A DNA stretch of 64,000 nucleotides from Chryseobacterium oleae. Lineage in GTDB: Bacteria > Bacteroidota > Bacteroidia > Flavobacteriales > Weeksellaceae. The notes under the pieces are model-generated. The model did not search any database. It had not been told where the DNA came from and saw only the letters and a list, made by a program, of their open reading frames with translations. This document shows, piece by piece, positions 33,185-42,980 of this stretch; the first letter of the stretch is position 1, and each line of letters begins with the position of its first letter. The translations under genes were made by a program, and so were the position numbers. Where the stretch lies: positions 124,001-188,000 of the forward strand of contig NZ_FOVD01000006.1 in the NCBI RefSeq assembly GCF_900115055.1, read 5' to 3'.

Positions 33185-34543
33185 ATGATTAGTTGGAGAA
33201 AGCATTATAAACAAACGTTGATCGCAATAGGCTTATTGCTATCGACAAGTGCTTCAATTTACGGGCAAGACGGCGATCCTAAAAACGGAGAGAAACTTTT
33301 CAAAGCAAATTGTACTGCATGTCACGCACTGGACAAACAGGTAATAGGGCCACCTCTAAAGGGTGTCGTAGAACGTGTAAAGACAGAGGGTGGTGTAGAC
33401 AAAGATTGGCTTCACAAGTGGATCAAAGACAACAAAGCTCTGAGAGCTTCTGGGGATAAATACGCCAATGAGATTTTCGAAAAATTTAATAAGACTGAAA
33501 TGTTGCAGTTTCCTAATCTTACAGAGAAGGACATTGATGACATTTTAGCGTACACAACTAATCCGCCGGCGCCAGAACCGCCAAAAGCAGATAAGACTAC
33601 CGCTACAGACGGAGCAGCAGCTGCACCAGCAGATAAGACCACTTCAAGTGTTGTTATTATCTCGCTTCTTGCCATTGCAGCTTTATTGGTTTGGATCTTA
33701 ATTAAACTGAGACAATTGGTTAAATTAGGTCAATCCGAAGACTTAGCAGGACTTAACGCAACAAGAGTTAAATCTTTCAGCGAAATTTATGAGAAGTACC
33801 ACTACGTAGGAAAAGCAGTATTGGGTATCCTTGCCCTTCTTGCCGCTTACGGAGTTTGGAACTGGATCATGTGGATCGGTGTTTACAAAGGGTACAAGCC
33901 TGAACAGCCTATCTACTTCTCTCACAAAATTCACGCGGGAGAGCAAAAAATCGACTGTCAGTTATGTCACTCCAGTGCCAAGTATGGTAAAGTATCTGAG
34001 ATTCCATCTATGAACGTTTGTATGAACTGTCACAGAACAATCTCTGAGTACAACGCAGACCACTACATGGAGCCAGGAAAAGATAAAGCATTCTACGACG
34101 GTGAAATCCAGAAGATCTATGCCGCTACAGGCTGGGATCCTGCAAAACAGGTATACACTGGAAAAACACAGCCGGTTGAATGGACCAGAATCCACAACAT
34201 GCCAGACTTCGTGTACTTCAACCACTCTCAACACGTAGTAGCAGGTGAACAAGCGATCATCAATTCTTTCAACAAAAAGAATCCTAACAACAAAATTGAT
34301 GTTGTATGTAAAGCTTGTCACGGAAAAATTGATACAATGAATGTTGTTCAAATGGCTAACGACTTCACTATGGGATGGTGTATCGAGTGCCACAGAACGA
34401 CTGAGGTTGATATGAACAACGGTTATAATAAAGAGTACTTCAAGAATCTACATGACAAGTTGAAAAAACAATATCCTCAGGATGGCGGTAAGATCACTGT
34501 AGATGCAATTGGAGGTCTTGAGTGTGGTAAATGTCATTATTAA
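33185..34543 (+). CDS. actA: Alternative Complex III multiheme cytochrome subunit ActA
   Basis: Electron-transfer subunit of the quinol:cytochrome c oxidoreductase ACIII, which replaces the bc1 complex in many Bacteroidetes. The 452 residues hold six CxxCH heme sites. One (CTACH) lies in an N-terminal cytochrome c domain after the signal peptide, and five (CQLCH, CMNCH, CKACH, CIECH, CGKCH) lie in the C-terminal domain. An Ala/Pro/Lys linker and a membrane helix (about residues 157-175) separate them, and a second helix follows at about residues 213-235. The fused mono-heme domain goes beyond the classical pentaheme layout. It is the first gene of the six-gene act operon. Confidence 0.93.
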   Translation: MISWRKHYKQTLIAIGLLLSTSASIYGQDGDPKNGEKLFKANCTACHALDKQVIGPPLKGVVERVKTEGGVDKDWLHKWIKDNKALRASGDKYANEIFEKFNKTEMLQFPNLTEKDIDDILAYTTNPPAPEPPKADKTTATDGAAAAPADKTTSSVVIISLLAIAALLVWILIKLRQLVKLGQSEDLAGLNATRVKSFSEIYEKYHYVGKAVLGILALLAAYGVWNWIMWIGVYKGYKPEQPIYFSHKIHAGEQKIDCQLCHSSAKYGKVSEIPSMNVCMNCHRTISEYNADHYMEPGKDKAFYDGEIQKIYAATGWDPAKQVYTGKTQPVEWTRIHNMPDFVYFNHSQHVVAGEQAIINSFNKKNPNNKIDVVCKACHGKIDTMNVVQMANDFTMGWCIECHRTTEVDMNNGYNKEYFKNLHDKLKKQYPQDGGKITVDAIGGLECGKCHY

Positions 34544-34566
34544 TAACTAAAAAATTAGAAGTATAA

Positions 34567-37500
34567 ATGGCTTCAAACAAAATACAATTTAGAAGTATTC
34601 ATGAACTTAAAGACCCAGCTTTGAATAATAAGCTGGCTCAGAAAGAGTTTCAGGAAGAAATTCCGGTAGAAGATTTCCTTGGAGATGCTGAACAGAACGG
34701 ATCCAGTACTTCAAGAAGAGATTTCTTAAAAATCTTAGGATTCTCTACAGCAGCCGTAACATTGGCTGCCTGTGAAGCACCGGTGATCAAAACGATTCCT
34801 TATGTGGTAAAGCCACATGACATTATTCCAGGGGTTCCGAATTATTACGCTTCAACATATTTTGACGGATTCGACTTCGCCAGTGTTTTAGTAAAGACCC
34901 GTGAAGGAAGACCTATCAAAATAGATCCAAACCCGGCAGCAGGTGATTTAGGAACAACTAATGCAAGAGCTCAGGCAAGTGTACTTTCTCTTTATGATAA
35001 CGATAAAGTAAAGCAGCCTAAACTAGACGGTAAAGATGAAACTTTCGATAAAGTAGACAGTTTTATCCTTAAAGGTCTGGCAGATGCAAGTGCAGCAGGT
35101 AAAAAGATCGTGCTTTTGTCACACTCTTTCCCTTCTCCTACTTTCAAAAAGCTATTTGCTGAATTCAAAGCTAAATATCCAACTGCTGAACTGGTAACGT
35201 ATGATGCGTATCCTCACTCTGCAGCTTTAGATGCAGCTCAGGAAGTATTCGGACAGAGAGCATTACCTGTTTATGACCTTAAAGGTTCAGAATTGGTAGT
35301 TTCTTTCCAGGCTGATTTCTTAGGAGATTACAACGGAGCAAGTTTAGAAACATCTTTCGCAGCAGCAAGAAAGCCAGGACCAAACATGTTGAGACACATT
35401 CAGGTGGAATCAAACATGTCATTAACTGGTGCTAATGCTGACTCAAGATACAGATTAAAGCCAAGTGCAGTAAACAAAACTTTAGTTGAAGTTTACAATG
35501 CAATCGTAGGTGGTGGTACTTCAGATAAGACTGCTACTGAAATTGCAACTGAACTTAAAGCGAAAGGCAGCAAAGCTGTTGTTTTAGCTGATGGTTCTAA
35601 AGGAGCACAGGTTTTAGCACACTTAATCAACCAAAAATTAGGTTCAGTAGCTTTCACAGGTAAAGCAAACTTCCTGAAAGAATTTGATAAAGCAAGATAC
35701 CAGGAATTCTTAGGATGGGTAAATGCAGGTCAGGTTGGCGTATTGATCGCAAACAATGTAGACCCTATCTACTCTCATCCAAAAGGAGAAGATTTCAAAA
35801 AATCTTTAGCTAAAGTTGCTTGTGTAGTAGCAGTAGCAGATAAGAAAAATGAAATGTACAAAGCAGCGAAAGCTGTAATCCCGGTAGCTAACTGGCTGGA
35901 GTCTTGGGGTGATATCGAACCTCAGACCGGCGTATACTCATTAATGCAGCCTACGATCCAAAAGATCTACAAATCAAGACAGATTGAAGAATCTCTATTG
36001 GTTTGGAAAAACGGTAAAAACAACGCTGCAAACAATTACTACGACTATCTGAAAGGAAGTGCAGCATCTATCTTAGGCGCAACTTCATTCAACAAAGCTT
36101 TATATAACGGTATCACTACTTCCAATAATGCAACTGCATTATCTTATTCAGGAGGAAATGCTGCTCAGGCTATTGCTGAATTAGGAAACTTCAAAGCTTC
36201 TGAATTAGAACTAGTATTATACACCAAGCCTTCAATGGGTGACGGTACTCAGGCCAACAACCCTTGGCTTCAGGAATTACCGGATCCTATCACAAGAATG
36301 TCTTGGGATAACTATCTGACTATTTCTCCGAAAGACGCAGAAAAATTTGCGATTGACAACGATCTTAATGCAAGAATGCAGCTGGATGGTTCTATCGTAA
36401 ACCTTACTGTAAACGGAGTAACAATAAAAGACGTTCCTGTATTCGTTCAACCGGGACAGGCAGAAGGATCAGTAGGTCTTGCGCTTGGATACGGTAAAAA
36501 AGATTCCGGAACGACTGCTGATACTGGTGTAAACGCTTATCCATTATTTGACGGTACTAACCTGACTGTTTCAGGAGTTAAGATCGAAAAAACAGGAGAA
36601 GATCACGAATTCGCAGGTATCCAGCTTCAGAATACACTAATGGGACGTTACGAAATCGCTAAGGAAGTTCCTTTAGCTGAATTCATCAACGTAGCTTTCG
36701 ATGACGAACATAAAGGATGGAACAAGCCTTTGGAATATCACACGATCAGTGGAGCTCTTCCGGCAAGAAAGATTGACCTTTGGGATGCTTTCGATGATAC
36801 GGACGGACCTCACTTCAACTTATCAATCGACTTGAACTCTTGTACTGGTTGTGGAGCATGTATCATTGCTTGTCAGGCAGAAAACAACGTTCCTGTAGTA
36901 GGTAAAGAAGAGATCAGAATGTCTAGAGATATGTATTGGTTAAGAATTGACCGTTACTATTCTTCAAGACAGAAAGTAGAAGTATACGAAGGATTGAAAG
37001 AAGGAATGGCAGTGCCTGAATTGTACGGTACAGCGTTCGGAGACGGAGGTGCATTAAACCACCCTGCAGACAATCCAGATGTGATCTTCCAGCCGGTTAT
37101 GTGTCAGCACTGTAACCACGCTCCTTGTGAAACTGTATGTCCGGTAGCGGCTACTTCACACGGTAAGCAAGGTCAGAACCATATGGCTTACAACAGATGT
37201 ATCGGTACCAGATATTGTGCAAACAACTGTCCGTACAAAGTAAGACGTTTCAACTGGTTCACATATAACCTAAACGACAAGTTCGACTTCAACATGAACA
37301 ACGACCTTGGAAGAATGGTACTAAACCCTGACGTAGTCGTAAGAACCAGAGGGGTTATGGAGAAATGTTCAATGTGTATCCAGGAAACTCAGGCTACTAT
37401 TTTAGCAGCTAAGAGAGAGAACAGAAAAGTAACAGACCACGAATTCAAGAATTCTTGTGCTTGTGCTGCTGCTTGTTCTACCGGAGCAATGACGTTCGGA

Positions 37501-37632
37501 GACATGAATGACAAAGAATCTGAAGTGAGAGAATTGTATTCTAGCAACAGAAGATATTATTTACTAGAGGAGATCGGCACAAAACCAAACGTGTTCTATC
37601 ACACTAAAGTAAGAAACAGAGTAGAAAAATAA
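34567..37632 (+). CDS. actB: Alternative Complex III Fe-S subunit ActB (molybdopterin oxidoreductase-like)
   Basis: Large periplasmic subunit of 1021 residues that fuses a molybdopterin-oxidoreductase-like domain (ActB1) to a ferredoxin domain (ActB2). A twin-arginine motif (SRRDFLKILGF, Arg50-Arg51) is followed by a lipobox-like LAAC with Cys69, so export and lipidation are likely. The ferredoxin part has cysteine clusters beginning near residues 759 (CTGCGACIIAC), 846 (CQHCNHAPCETVC), 878 (CIGTRYCANNC) and 934 (CSMC, with later Cys). ACIII members are known to lack the Mo cofactor. The gene is 23 bases after actA. Confidence 0.94.
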   Translation: MASNKIQFRSIHELKDPALNNKLAQKEFQEEIPVEDFLGDAEQNGSSTSRRDFLKILGFSTAAVTLAACEAPVIKTIPYVVKPHDIIPGVPNYYASTYFDGFDFASVLVKTREGRPIKIDPNPAAGDLGTTNARAQASVLSLYDNDKVKQPKLDGKDETFDKVDSFILKGLADASAAGKKIVLLSHSFPSPTFKKLFAEFKAKYPTAELVTYDAYPHSAALDAAQEVFGQRALPVYDLKGSELVVSFQADFLGDYNGASLETSFAAARKPGPNMLRHIQVESNMSLTGANADSRYRLKPSAVNKTLVEVYNAIVGGGTSDKTATEIATELKAKGSKAVVLADGSKGAQVLAHLINQKLGSVAFTGKANFLKEFDKARYQEFLGWVNAGQVGVLIANNVDPIYSHPKGEDFKKSLAKVACVVAVADKKNEMYKAAKAVIPVANWLESWGDIEPQTGVYSLMQPTIQKIYKSRQIEESLLVWKNGKNNAANNYYDYLKGSAASILGATSFNKALYNGITTSNNATALSYSGGNAAQAIAELGNFKASELELVLYTKPSMGDGTQANNPWLQELPDPITRMSWDNYLTISPKDAEKFAIDNDLNARMQLDGSIVNLTVNGVTIKDVPVFVQPGQAEGSVGLALGYGKKDSGTTADTGVNAYPLFDGTNLTVSGVKIEKTGEDHEFAGIQLQNTLMGRYEIAKEVPLAEFINVAFDDEHKGWNKPLEYHTISGALPARKIDLWDAFDDTDGPHFNLSIDLNSCTGCGACIIACQAENNVPVVGKEEIRMSRDMYWLRIDRYYSSRQKVEVYEGLKEGMAVPELYGTAFGDGGALNHPADNPDVIFQPVMCQHCNHAPCETVCPVAATSHGKQGQNHMAYNRCIGTRYCANNCPYKVRRFNWFTYNLNDKFDFNMNNDLGRMVLNPDVVVRTRGVMEKCSMCIQETQATILAAKRENRKVTDHEFKNSCACAAACSTGAMTFGDMNDKESEVRELYSSNRRYYLLEEIGTKPNVFYHTKVRNRVEK

Positions 37633-37657
37633 AGTTTAAATAATAAATAGGTAAAAA

Positions 37658-39055
37658 ATGTCAGGACATTACGAAGCTCCGATAAGGGAACCTCTAATTA
37701 TTGGTCACAAAACTTATCACGATATTACGGAAGATATCGCACGACCTATCGAAGAAAGAGCAGGTAAATTATGGTGGATCTCACTATACGCAGCCTTAGT
37801 TCTATTTCTATACGGATTCGGCTGTATCGCGTACACTATCGGGACAGGTATTGGAGCATGGGGGCTTAACAGAACTATTAACTGGGGTTGGGATATTACC
37901 AACTTCGTATGGTGGGTAGGTATCGGTCACGCCGGAACACTTATCTCCGCAGTATTATTATTATTTAGACAGCGTTGGAGAATGTCTGTAAACAGATCTG
38001 CAGAGGCGATGACGATCTTTGCGGTTGTACAGGCAGCGATCTTCCCTGTGATCCACATGGGTAGAGTTTGGGTAGGATACTGGGTATTCCCATTGCCTAA
38101 CCAGTTCGGTTCTCTTTGGGGGAACTTTAACTCTCCTCTACTTTGGGACGTATTTGCAATCTCAACGTATTTCTCAGTATCAACTGTATTCTGGTTCATG
38201 GGACTAATCCCTGACTTTGCAATGATCAGAGATAGAGCTAAAACTCCTTGGACTAAGAAAATTTATACATTCCTGGCGTTTGGATGGGGTGGTAAAGCAA
38301 AACACTGGCAGAGATTCGAAGAACTTTCTTTGGTTCTTGCAGGTTTAGCAACTCCACTTGTATTCTCGGTACACACCACGGTATCATTTGACTTCGCAAC
38401 GTCGGTTATTAAAGGATGGCACTCTACAATCTACCCTCCTTACTTCGTAGCCGGTGCGATCTTCTCAGGATTCGCGATGGTACAGACGCTATTGTTGATT
38501 GCCAGAAAAGTATGTCACTTAGAAGAATACATCACAATGTATCATATTGAAATTATGAACATCGTAATCGTTCTTACAGGTGGTATGGTAACGGTGGCTT
38601 ATGCTACTGAATATTTTATCGGATGGTATTCCGGATCAAGATTTGAAGACTTTACATACCTTTCACCTGGTGCTGCAGTAGGACCTTACTGGTGGGCATT
38701 CTGGGCGCTGATTACTTGTAACTTGATTGTTCCTGCATTATTCTGGTTCAAGAGAGTAAGAACAAACATTATCGCTACATTTATTATCGCGTTAATTATT
38801 AACATCGGTATGTGGTTTGAGCGTTTTGATATTATCGTTATCAACCTTTCGAGAGATTACTTACCAGGATCTTGGACTATGTTTAAGCCAACGATCATTG
38901 ATGTGGGTGTATATTTAGGAACAATCGGATTCTTCTCTGTATTATTCTTACTATACGCAAGAACGTTCCCTGTAATTGCACAGGCTGAATTAAAATCGAT
39001 TCTGAAAATTTCAGGTGAAACTTATAAAGCAAAAGAAGGAGATGAGCACCACTAA
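37658..39055 (+). CDS. actC: Alternative Complex III membrane subunit ActC (NrfD family)
   Basis: Quinol-binding integral membrane subunit of the NrfD/PsrC family, 465 residues with about ten membrane helices. Recognisable segments are the N-terminal REPLIIGHKTYHDITEDIAR, WWVGIGHAGTLISAVLLLF with family-typical residues, and AGAIFSGFAMVQTLLLIARK. It carries no cofactor but forms a quinol site and possibly a proton path. The 3' end overlaps actD by 14 bases. Confidence 0.94.
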   Translation: MSGHYEAPIREPLIIGHKTYHDITEDIARPIEERAGKLWWISLYAALVLFLYGFGCIAYTIGTGIGAWGLNRTINWGWDITNFVWWVGIGHAGTLISAVLLLFRQRWRMSVNRSAEAMTIFAVVQAAIFPVIHMGRVWVGYWVFPLPNQFGSLWGNFNSPLLWDVFAISTYFSVSTVFWFMGLIPDFAMIRDRAKTPWTKKIYTFLAFGWGGKAKHWQRFEELSLVLAGLATPLVFSVHTTVSFDFATSVIKGWHSTIYPPYFVAGAIFSGFAMVQTLLLIARKVCHLEEYITMYHIEIMNIVIVLTGGMVTVAYATEYFIGWYSGSRFEDFTYLSPGAAVGPYWWAFWALITCNLIVPALFWFKRVRTNIIATFIIALIINIGMWFERFDIIVINLSRDYLPGSWTMFKPTIIDVGVYLGTIGFFSVLFLLYARTFPVIAQAELKSILKISGETYKAKEGDEHH

Positions 39056-39563
39056 AATTGTATACGGACTTTATGCCGATGACGACGATTTAATGAACGG
39101 CGTTAAGGCATTCAACGATAAAGGAATTGCGATCAACGAAGTGTATACTCCGTTTCCGGTTCACGGACTTGACAAAGCTCTAGGTTTAAAGAAAACCAGA
39201 ATTTCTGATGCTGCATTCTTCTATGCTCTTTATGGAGTGACCATCGGTGCTACGGTAACGTGGTATGTGATGAATCATGACTGGCCTCAAAATATTGGTG
39301 GTAAACCAGCTTTTGACTGGGCACACAACATGCCTGCATTCGTGGTACCTATGTTTGAATTAATGGTATTCTGTGCCGCTCACATGATGTCTTTAACTTT
39401 CCTGGTTAGAAACAAAATGTATCCGGGAGCTCCGGCTCAGAACCCAGATCCAAGAACTACTGATGATAAATTCCTTATGGAGTTTGTAACTGAAGACGTA
39501 GAGTCTGTAAAGCAGTTACTTATTGAAACTGGAGTTGAAGAAATAACTGTTAAAGACGCTTAA
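39042..39563 (+). CDS. actD: Alternative Complex III subunit ActD (DUF3341)
   Basis: Membrane subunit of 173 residues with two helices (about residues 51-70 and 95-117) and cytoplasmic ends, belonging to DUF3341. The ATG at 39042 is preferred over an in-frame start 27 bases earlier. It gives the usual N terminus (MSTTKIVYGLYADDDDLM) and has an AGAAGGAG-like ribosome binding site just upstream, inside actC. Family segments are IYTPFPVHGLD-like VYTPFPVHGLDKALGLK and FVVPMFELMVF. Confidence 0.93.
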   Translation: MSTTKIVYGLYADDDDLMNGVKAFNDKGIAINEVYTPFPVHGLDKALGLKKTRISDAAFFYALYGVTIGATVTWYVMNHDWPQNIGGKPAFDWAHNMPAFVVPMFELMVFCAAHMMSLTFLVRNKMYPGAPAQNPDPRTTDDKFLMEFVTEDVESVKQLLIETGVEEITVKDA

Positions 39564-39564
39564 A

Positions 39565-40266
39565 ATGAAAAAGAATGTATTAAAAATTACAGCTATTTTA
39601 GGTTTAGCAACGGTTTTACTTAATTCTTGCGGACCAAAAGAAAATACACCATTGGTATATTTCCCGGATATGTATTTTCCGGTAGCTTACGATCCATTGA
39701 TGAAAGCTCAGGATGCCTATTCAGATCATGAAAATGAAATCCCTGCTTTCGTTAAAAATAGCTTTGCAACAGGTCTTGCTCCTGTAGAAGGTTCAGTTGC
39801 TCAGAATAAAGACGGAATTTTCGAAGAAAGTCTTCTTCCTAAAAATGTAGATGAATATAACGCAGGTTACGATGCATCCAAAAAGATGACAGGATCTCCT
39901 CTTAACCCGGCTAACGCAGCTAAGGATATTGAAAGAGGAAAAATGCTGTTCGATCATACTTGTGCTGCATGTCACGGAACTGGTGGTGATGGACAAGGTC
40001 CAATTGTACAAAGCGGAGCTTTCTCTGGTGTACCAAACTATGCTGACAGAGAGCTTACTGTAGGATCTGTTCATTATGTATTAACTAACGGTAGAAATGC
40101 AATGGGATCTTATGCTGGTCAGCTTAACGCTGGAGACAGATGGAGAGTGGCCATGTACGTGATGAGCGCCTTCAAAAAAGGAGCAGCAGCACCCGCAGCA
40201 GCTACAACGGCTACAGCTACACCAGCTGCAGCTGCAACAGAGACTACTACCGAAACTAAAAAATAA
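39565..40266 (+). CDS. actE: Alternative Complex III mono-heme cytochrome c lipoprotein ActE
   Basis: Lipoprotein of 233 residues (lipobox TVLLNSC) with a single heme site, CAACHGTGGDGQGP. The axial Met is probably in GRNAMGSYAGQL. VYFPDMYFPVAYDPL in the N-terminal half is typical of ACIII ActE. The C-terminal 30 residues are an Ala/Thr-rich low-complexity tail. It lies one base after actD. It likely hands electrons from ActA to a soluble or oxidase-bound acceptor. Confidence 0.93.
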   Translation: MKKNVLKITAILGLATVLLNSCGPKENTPLVYFPDMYFPVAYDPLMKAQDAYSDHENEIPAFVKNSFATGLAPVEGSVAQNKDGIFEESLLPKNVDEYNAGYDASKKMTGSPLNPANAAKDIERGKMLFDHTCAACHGTGGDGQGPIVQSGAFSGVPNYADRELTVGSVHYVLTNGRNAMGSYAGQLNAGDRWRVAMYVMSAFKKGAAAPAAATTATATPAAAATETTTETKK

Positions 40267-40274
40267 GAAAAGAA

Positions 40275-41606
40275 ATGTATAGTTTTTCACCAAAATTAAA
40301 ATCAACTTCTCTAATACTTCTTGTTGTAGGTTTAGTTCTGTTTGGTATTGGTTATTTCATGAATCATGGAATCAGTACAGAGAGAATTAAAGAAATGATG
40401 GAGGCAGTTCACTCTGCAGGTCACACAGCACCTACTCACTCCAGTGAAATGGTAGGACCTCAGGATGAAGCTTCTCATTTAGAGCATGCGACAATGCAGA
40501 TTCATAATTCGCCTTTAGCATCCATACATTTCGTAGCTGTATTTTTCTTCGGAGTAAGTTGTGCAGTATTATTTTTCTACTGTATTCAGCATGCAGCTCA
40601 TGCAGGATGGCCAATCATTATTACAAGAGTAATGGAAGCTATTGCTTCTTATATTCCTTATGGAGGTGCTATTTTAGTAATCTTAATGTTACTGAATATC
40701 TTCCACCAGGGTCATATTTTCCACTGGATGGATCCGGATTTGACAGATCCTAATTCTGCACATTTCGACGTGATCCTATTCGAAAAGAAAAGATTCTTAA
40801 ACATCCCTTTCTATGCGATCAGAACACTAATCTATGTAATCGGAGCTTCATTCTTTGCATGGAAACTGAAAGCACAGTCTAAAAAAGTGGACGATACAAA
40901 ATCTTTGGTTGAGTATCAGTTCCTTTACAGATGGGCAGTAGGATATATCGCATTCTTCGGATTTGCTTCTGCAGCTTGGGCTTGGGACTGGTTGATGTCT
41001 ATTGACCCTCACTGGTATTCTACAATGTATATCTGGTATTCAATGGTAAGCTGCCTTTCAAGTGGAATCGCTGTGATTATCCTTCTAAGTGTTTACCTGA
41101 AGAAAAACGGATTCTTACCTCAGTTCAATGACAACCACTTACACGATTTAGGAGTATTCCTTTTCGCGACAAGTATGCTTTGGACATATACATGGTTTGC
41201 TCAGTTCATGCTTTACTGGTATGCGAACGTTCCGGAAGAGGTGAACTACTTCTTCGGAAGATTCCAGCACTACGGAATTACTTTCTTACCAATGCTGATC
41301 GTGAACTTCTTATTACCACTATTGGTATTAGTGAGCAGCAGCATCAAGAGAAATTACAAAGTAGTAACCGTTATGGCTGTTGTGGTTATTTTAGGACACA
41401 TCTTAGACTACTTCAATATGGTAATGCCGGGAACGGTAGGTCCATACTGGAAAACTCCTGAAGTATTCATCTTGATATTAGGTGCGCTTCTTTTTGTAGT
41501 TGGATTGTTCATGTTCACAGTACTGACAGCATTGTCTAAACTGAAACTGATCCCTACAGGTAACCCTTACCTTCACGAATCTGAAATTTATGAGTATCCT
41601 TTCTAA
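40275..41606 (+). CDS. actF: Alternative Complex III membrane subunit ActF
   Basis: Second large NrfD-like membrane subunit of ACIII (443 residues, about ten helices), a paralogue of ActC. His- and Glu-rich material lies after the first helix (about residues 40-75). Segments matching ActF include SYIPYGGAILVILMLLN, WAWDWLMSIDPHWYSTMYIW and YFFGRFQHYGITFLPM. It is the last gene of the operon and is followed by a strong terminator. Genes for a terminal oxidase, which often follow actF in other flavobacteria, are not present here. Confidence 0.93.
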   Translation: MYSFSPKLKSTSLILLVVGLVLFGIGYFMNHGISTERIKEMMEAVHSAGHTAPTHSSEMVGPQDEASHLEHATMQIHNSPLASIHFVAVFFFGVSCAVLFFYCIQHAAHAGWPIIITRVMEAIASYIPYGGAILVILMLLNIFHQGHIFHWMDPDLTDPNSAHFDVILFEKKRFLNIPFYAIRTLIYVIGASFFAWKLKAQSKKVDDTKSLVEYQFLYRWAVGYIAFFGFASAAWAWDWLMSIDPHWYSTMYIWYSMVSCLSSGIAVIILLSVYLKKNGFLPQFNDNHLHDLGVFLFATSMLWTYTWFAQFMLYWYANVPEEVNYFFGRFQHYGITFLPMLIVNFLLPLLVLVSSSIKRNYKVVTVMAVVVILGHILDYFNMVMPGTVGPYWKTPEVFILILGALLFVVGLFMFTVLTALSKLKLIPTGNPYLHESEIYEYPF

Positions 41607-41629
41607 GGACTTGTAACAGAAATAAAATA

Positions 41630-41664
41630 AAAAAGACTGATTGTAATGATCAGTCTTTTTTTAT
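41630..41664 (+). terminator. Terminator of the act operon
   Basis: Stem AAAAGACTGA / TCAGTCTTTT with further T residues, 24 bases after the actF stop. Confidence 0.92.
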
Positions 41665-41769
41665 GCAGACAACTGAACATTTTTTGTTCAGGCAACCATT
41701 TTGAACTTTGCGCGTCTTTATAGTGAGATTGATGTATCATTTAAATAAACCAACAAATCCAATATCATT

Positions 41770-42786
41770 ATGAAACGAAATTATCTGCTCTTCACACTCT
41801 TCATCTTTCTGTTCAGCTTTATTCAGGCACAAACTGTAACTTTCATTTCTGAACGCACGAACAAGCCCCTTCCTAAAGTCTCCGTTTTCGGAAAAGATGG
41901 AAGTATCCTCGCCTTTTCTGATATTGATGGCAAAATAGATAAACAGGCACTCAACCCTTCACAGGAAAAATTTCAATTGATTTACAATAACTTTTCTGTG
42001 GCTACACTCTCCTACTCCGACTTCGACCAGAACGTGATTAAAATAAATGATCAGGTAAAGGAAATAGAAACGGTGGTCATAAAAAACTCAAAGCCTGCAA
42101 AATATATTTTCATTAAAGGAAACTTCAATGCTTATGTAACATTGAACAACAAACTGAACAGCTACACAGATGGAATAATCACTTACATTTTTGATAATAA
42201 AACCAAAAAGTTGAAAAGTGCTAATATTGAACAGTATCGTGTGTTTAAATTAGTAGATGCCAAAAATGAAAAAAAAGTAGTCTCTTCATGGGATACCAGC
42301 AGTTCACTGGACCTTCCAAAACTTAAACATGTGGGTAATCCTGAAGAATACAAAAAGAAGTGGAATGTGATCAAAGAATTAAAGGGAGACCGGAAAGACC
42401 AGATTGAAGTCATAGGGGCAGCACTACAAGAAAAAGAATTTGCCATGTTTGGATACAGATTTTTTGATATCAGAACTATTCTCAATATGTCATTTGAAAA
42501 AGATTCGGAAAAAGGACTTAAAGATTTCTTAGAATACAACGAGGTGGTTTATGCTAAGCTTAAACATAAAAGTGAACCAGATTATAATCAGATTATTTCA
42601 TACAGTAACTTCATTGCTACCGAATTTAATTTCAGCAACGACAATGATCTTGAAAAAGTGAGATTCAACAAAGACAACAGCAACTACACCACAAAATACT
42701 GGCAGGATCCCTCATTTCCGAATATGCAGACCATTTTCAGTTCATTTTTTAAAGATGATCTGAAGGAGCAGGAAAATAAAAAATAA
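41770..42786 (+). CDS. Secreted protein of unknown function with carboxypeptidase-regulatory-like N terminus
   Basis: Not recognised as a named family. The 338-residue protein has a signal peptide (to about residue 20, SFIQAQ). An early beta-rich stretch (FISERTNKPLPKVSVFGKDG, FSDIDGKID) resembles the CarboxypepD_reg-like fold seen in many Bacteroidetes surface proteins. The remaining 230 residues are Lys/Asn-rich with no motif, repeat or catalytic signature I can identify. There is no sorting domain. It is probably periplasmic or outer-membrane-associated. It is separated by almost 200 bases from the next gene, so it looks monocistronic. Confidence 0.7.
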   Translation: MKRNYLLFTLFIFLFSFIQAQTVTFISERTNKPLPKVSVFGKDGSILAFSDIDGKIDKQALNPSQEKFQLIYNNFSVATLSYSDFDQNVIKINDQVKEIETVVIKNSKPAKYIFIKGNFNAYVTLNNKLNSYTDGIITYIFDNKTKKLKSANIEQYRVFKLVDAKNEKKVVSSWDTSSSLDLPKLKHVGNPEEYKKKWNVIKELKGDRKDQIEVIGAALQEKEFAMFGYRFFDIRTILNMSFEKDSEKGLKDFLEYNEVVYAKLKHKSEPDYNQIISYSNFIATEFNFSNDNDLEKVRFNKDNSNYTTKYWQDPSFPNMQTIFSSFFKDDLKEQENKK

Positions 42787-42980
42787 ACCATCCACAACAT
42801 AAAAAAATAAATTATTCACCAATTGCAATAATTTAAACTAATCATTTTTATCATCGTGTTTTAATAATAGCAATTTAAGCTTAAAAGGCTATTACGTAGA
42901 ACTTTTGTATATATTTAAATCACTCTTCCCTTCCCCATTAAGATCAATTTATAAAATAATATTAATCTAAAAACACATTT

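Noticed and set aside
33962..34393. Minus-strand open frame of 143 codons opposite actA
   Set aside because: It lies wholly inside the heme-binding part of actA. The product is a mirror of conserved cytochrome sequence.
34567..37632. Active molybdoenzyme encoded by actB
   Set aside because: The molybdopterin-oxidoreductase-like part is the ACIII version, which is known to lack the Mo cofactor, and the ACIII gene context is complete.
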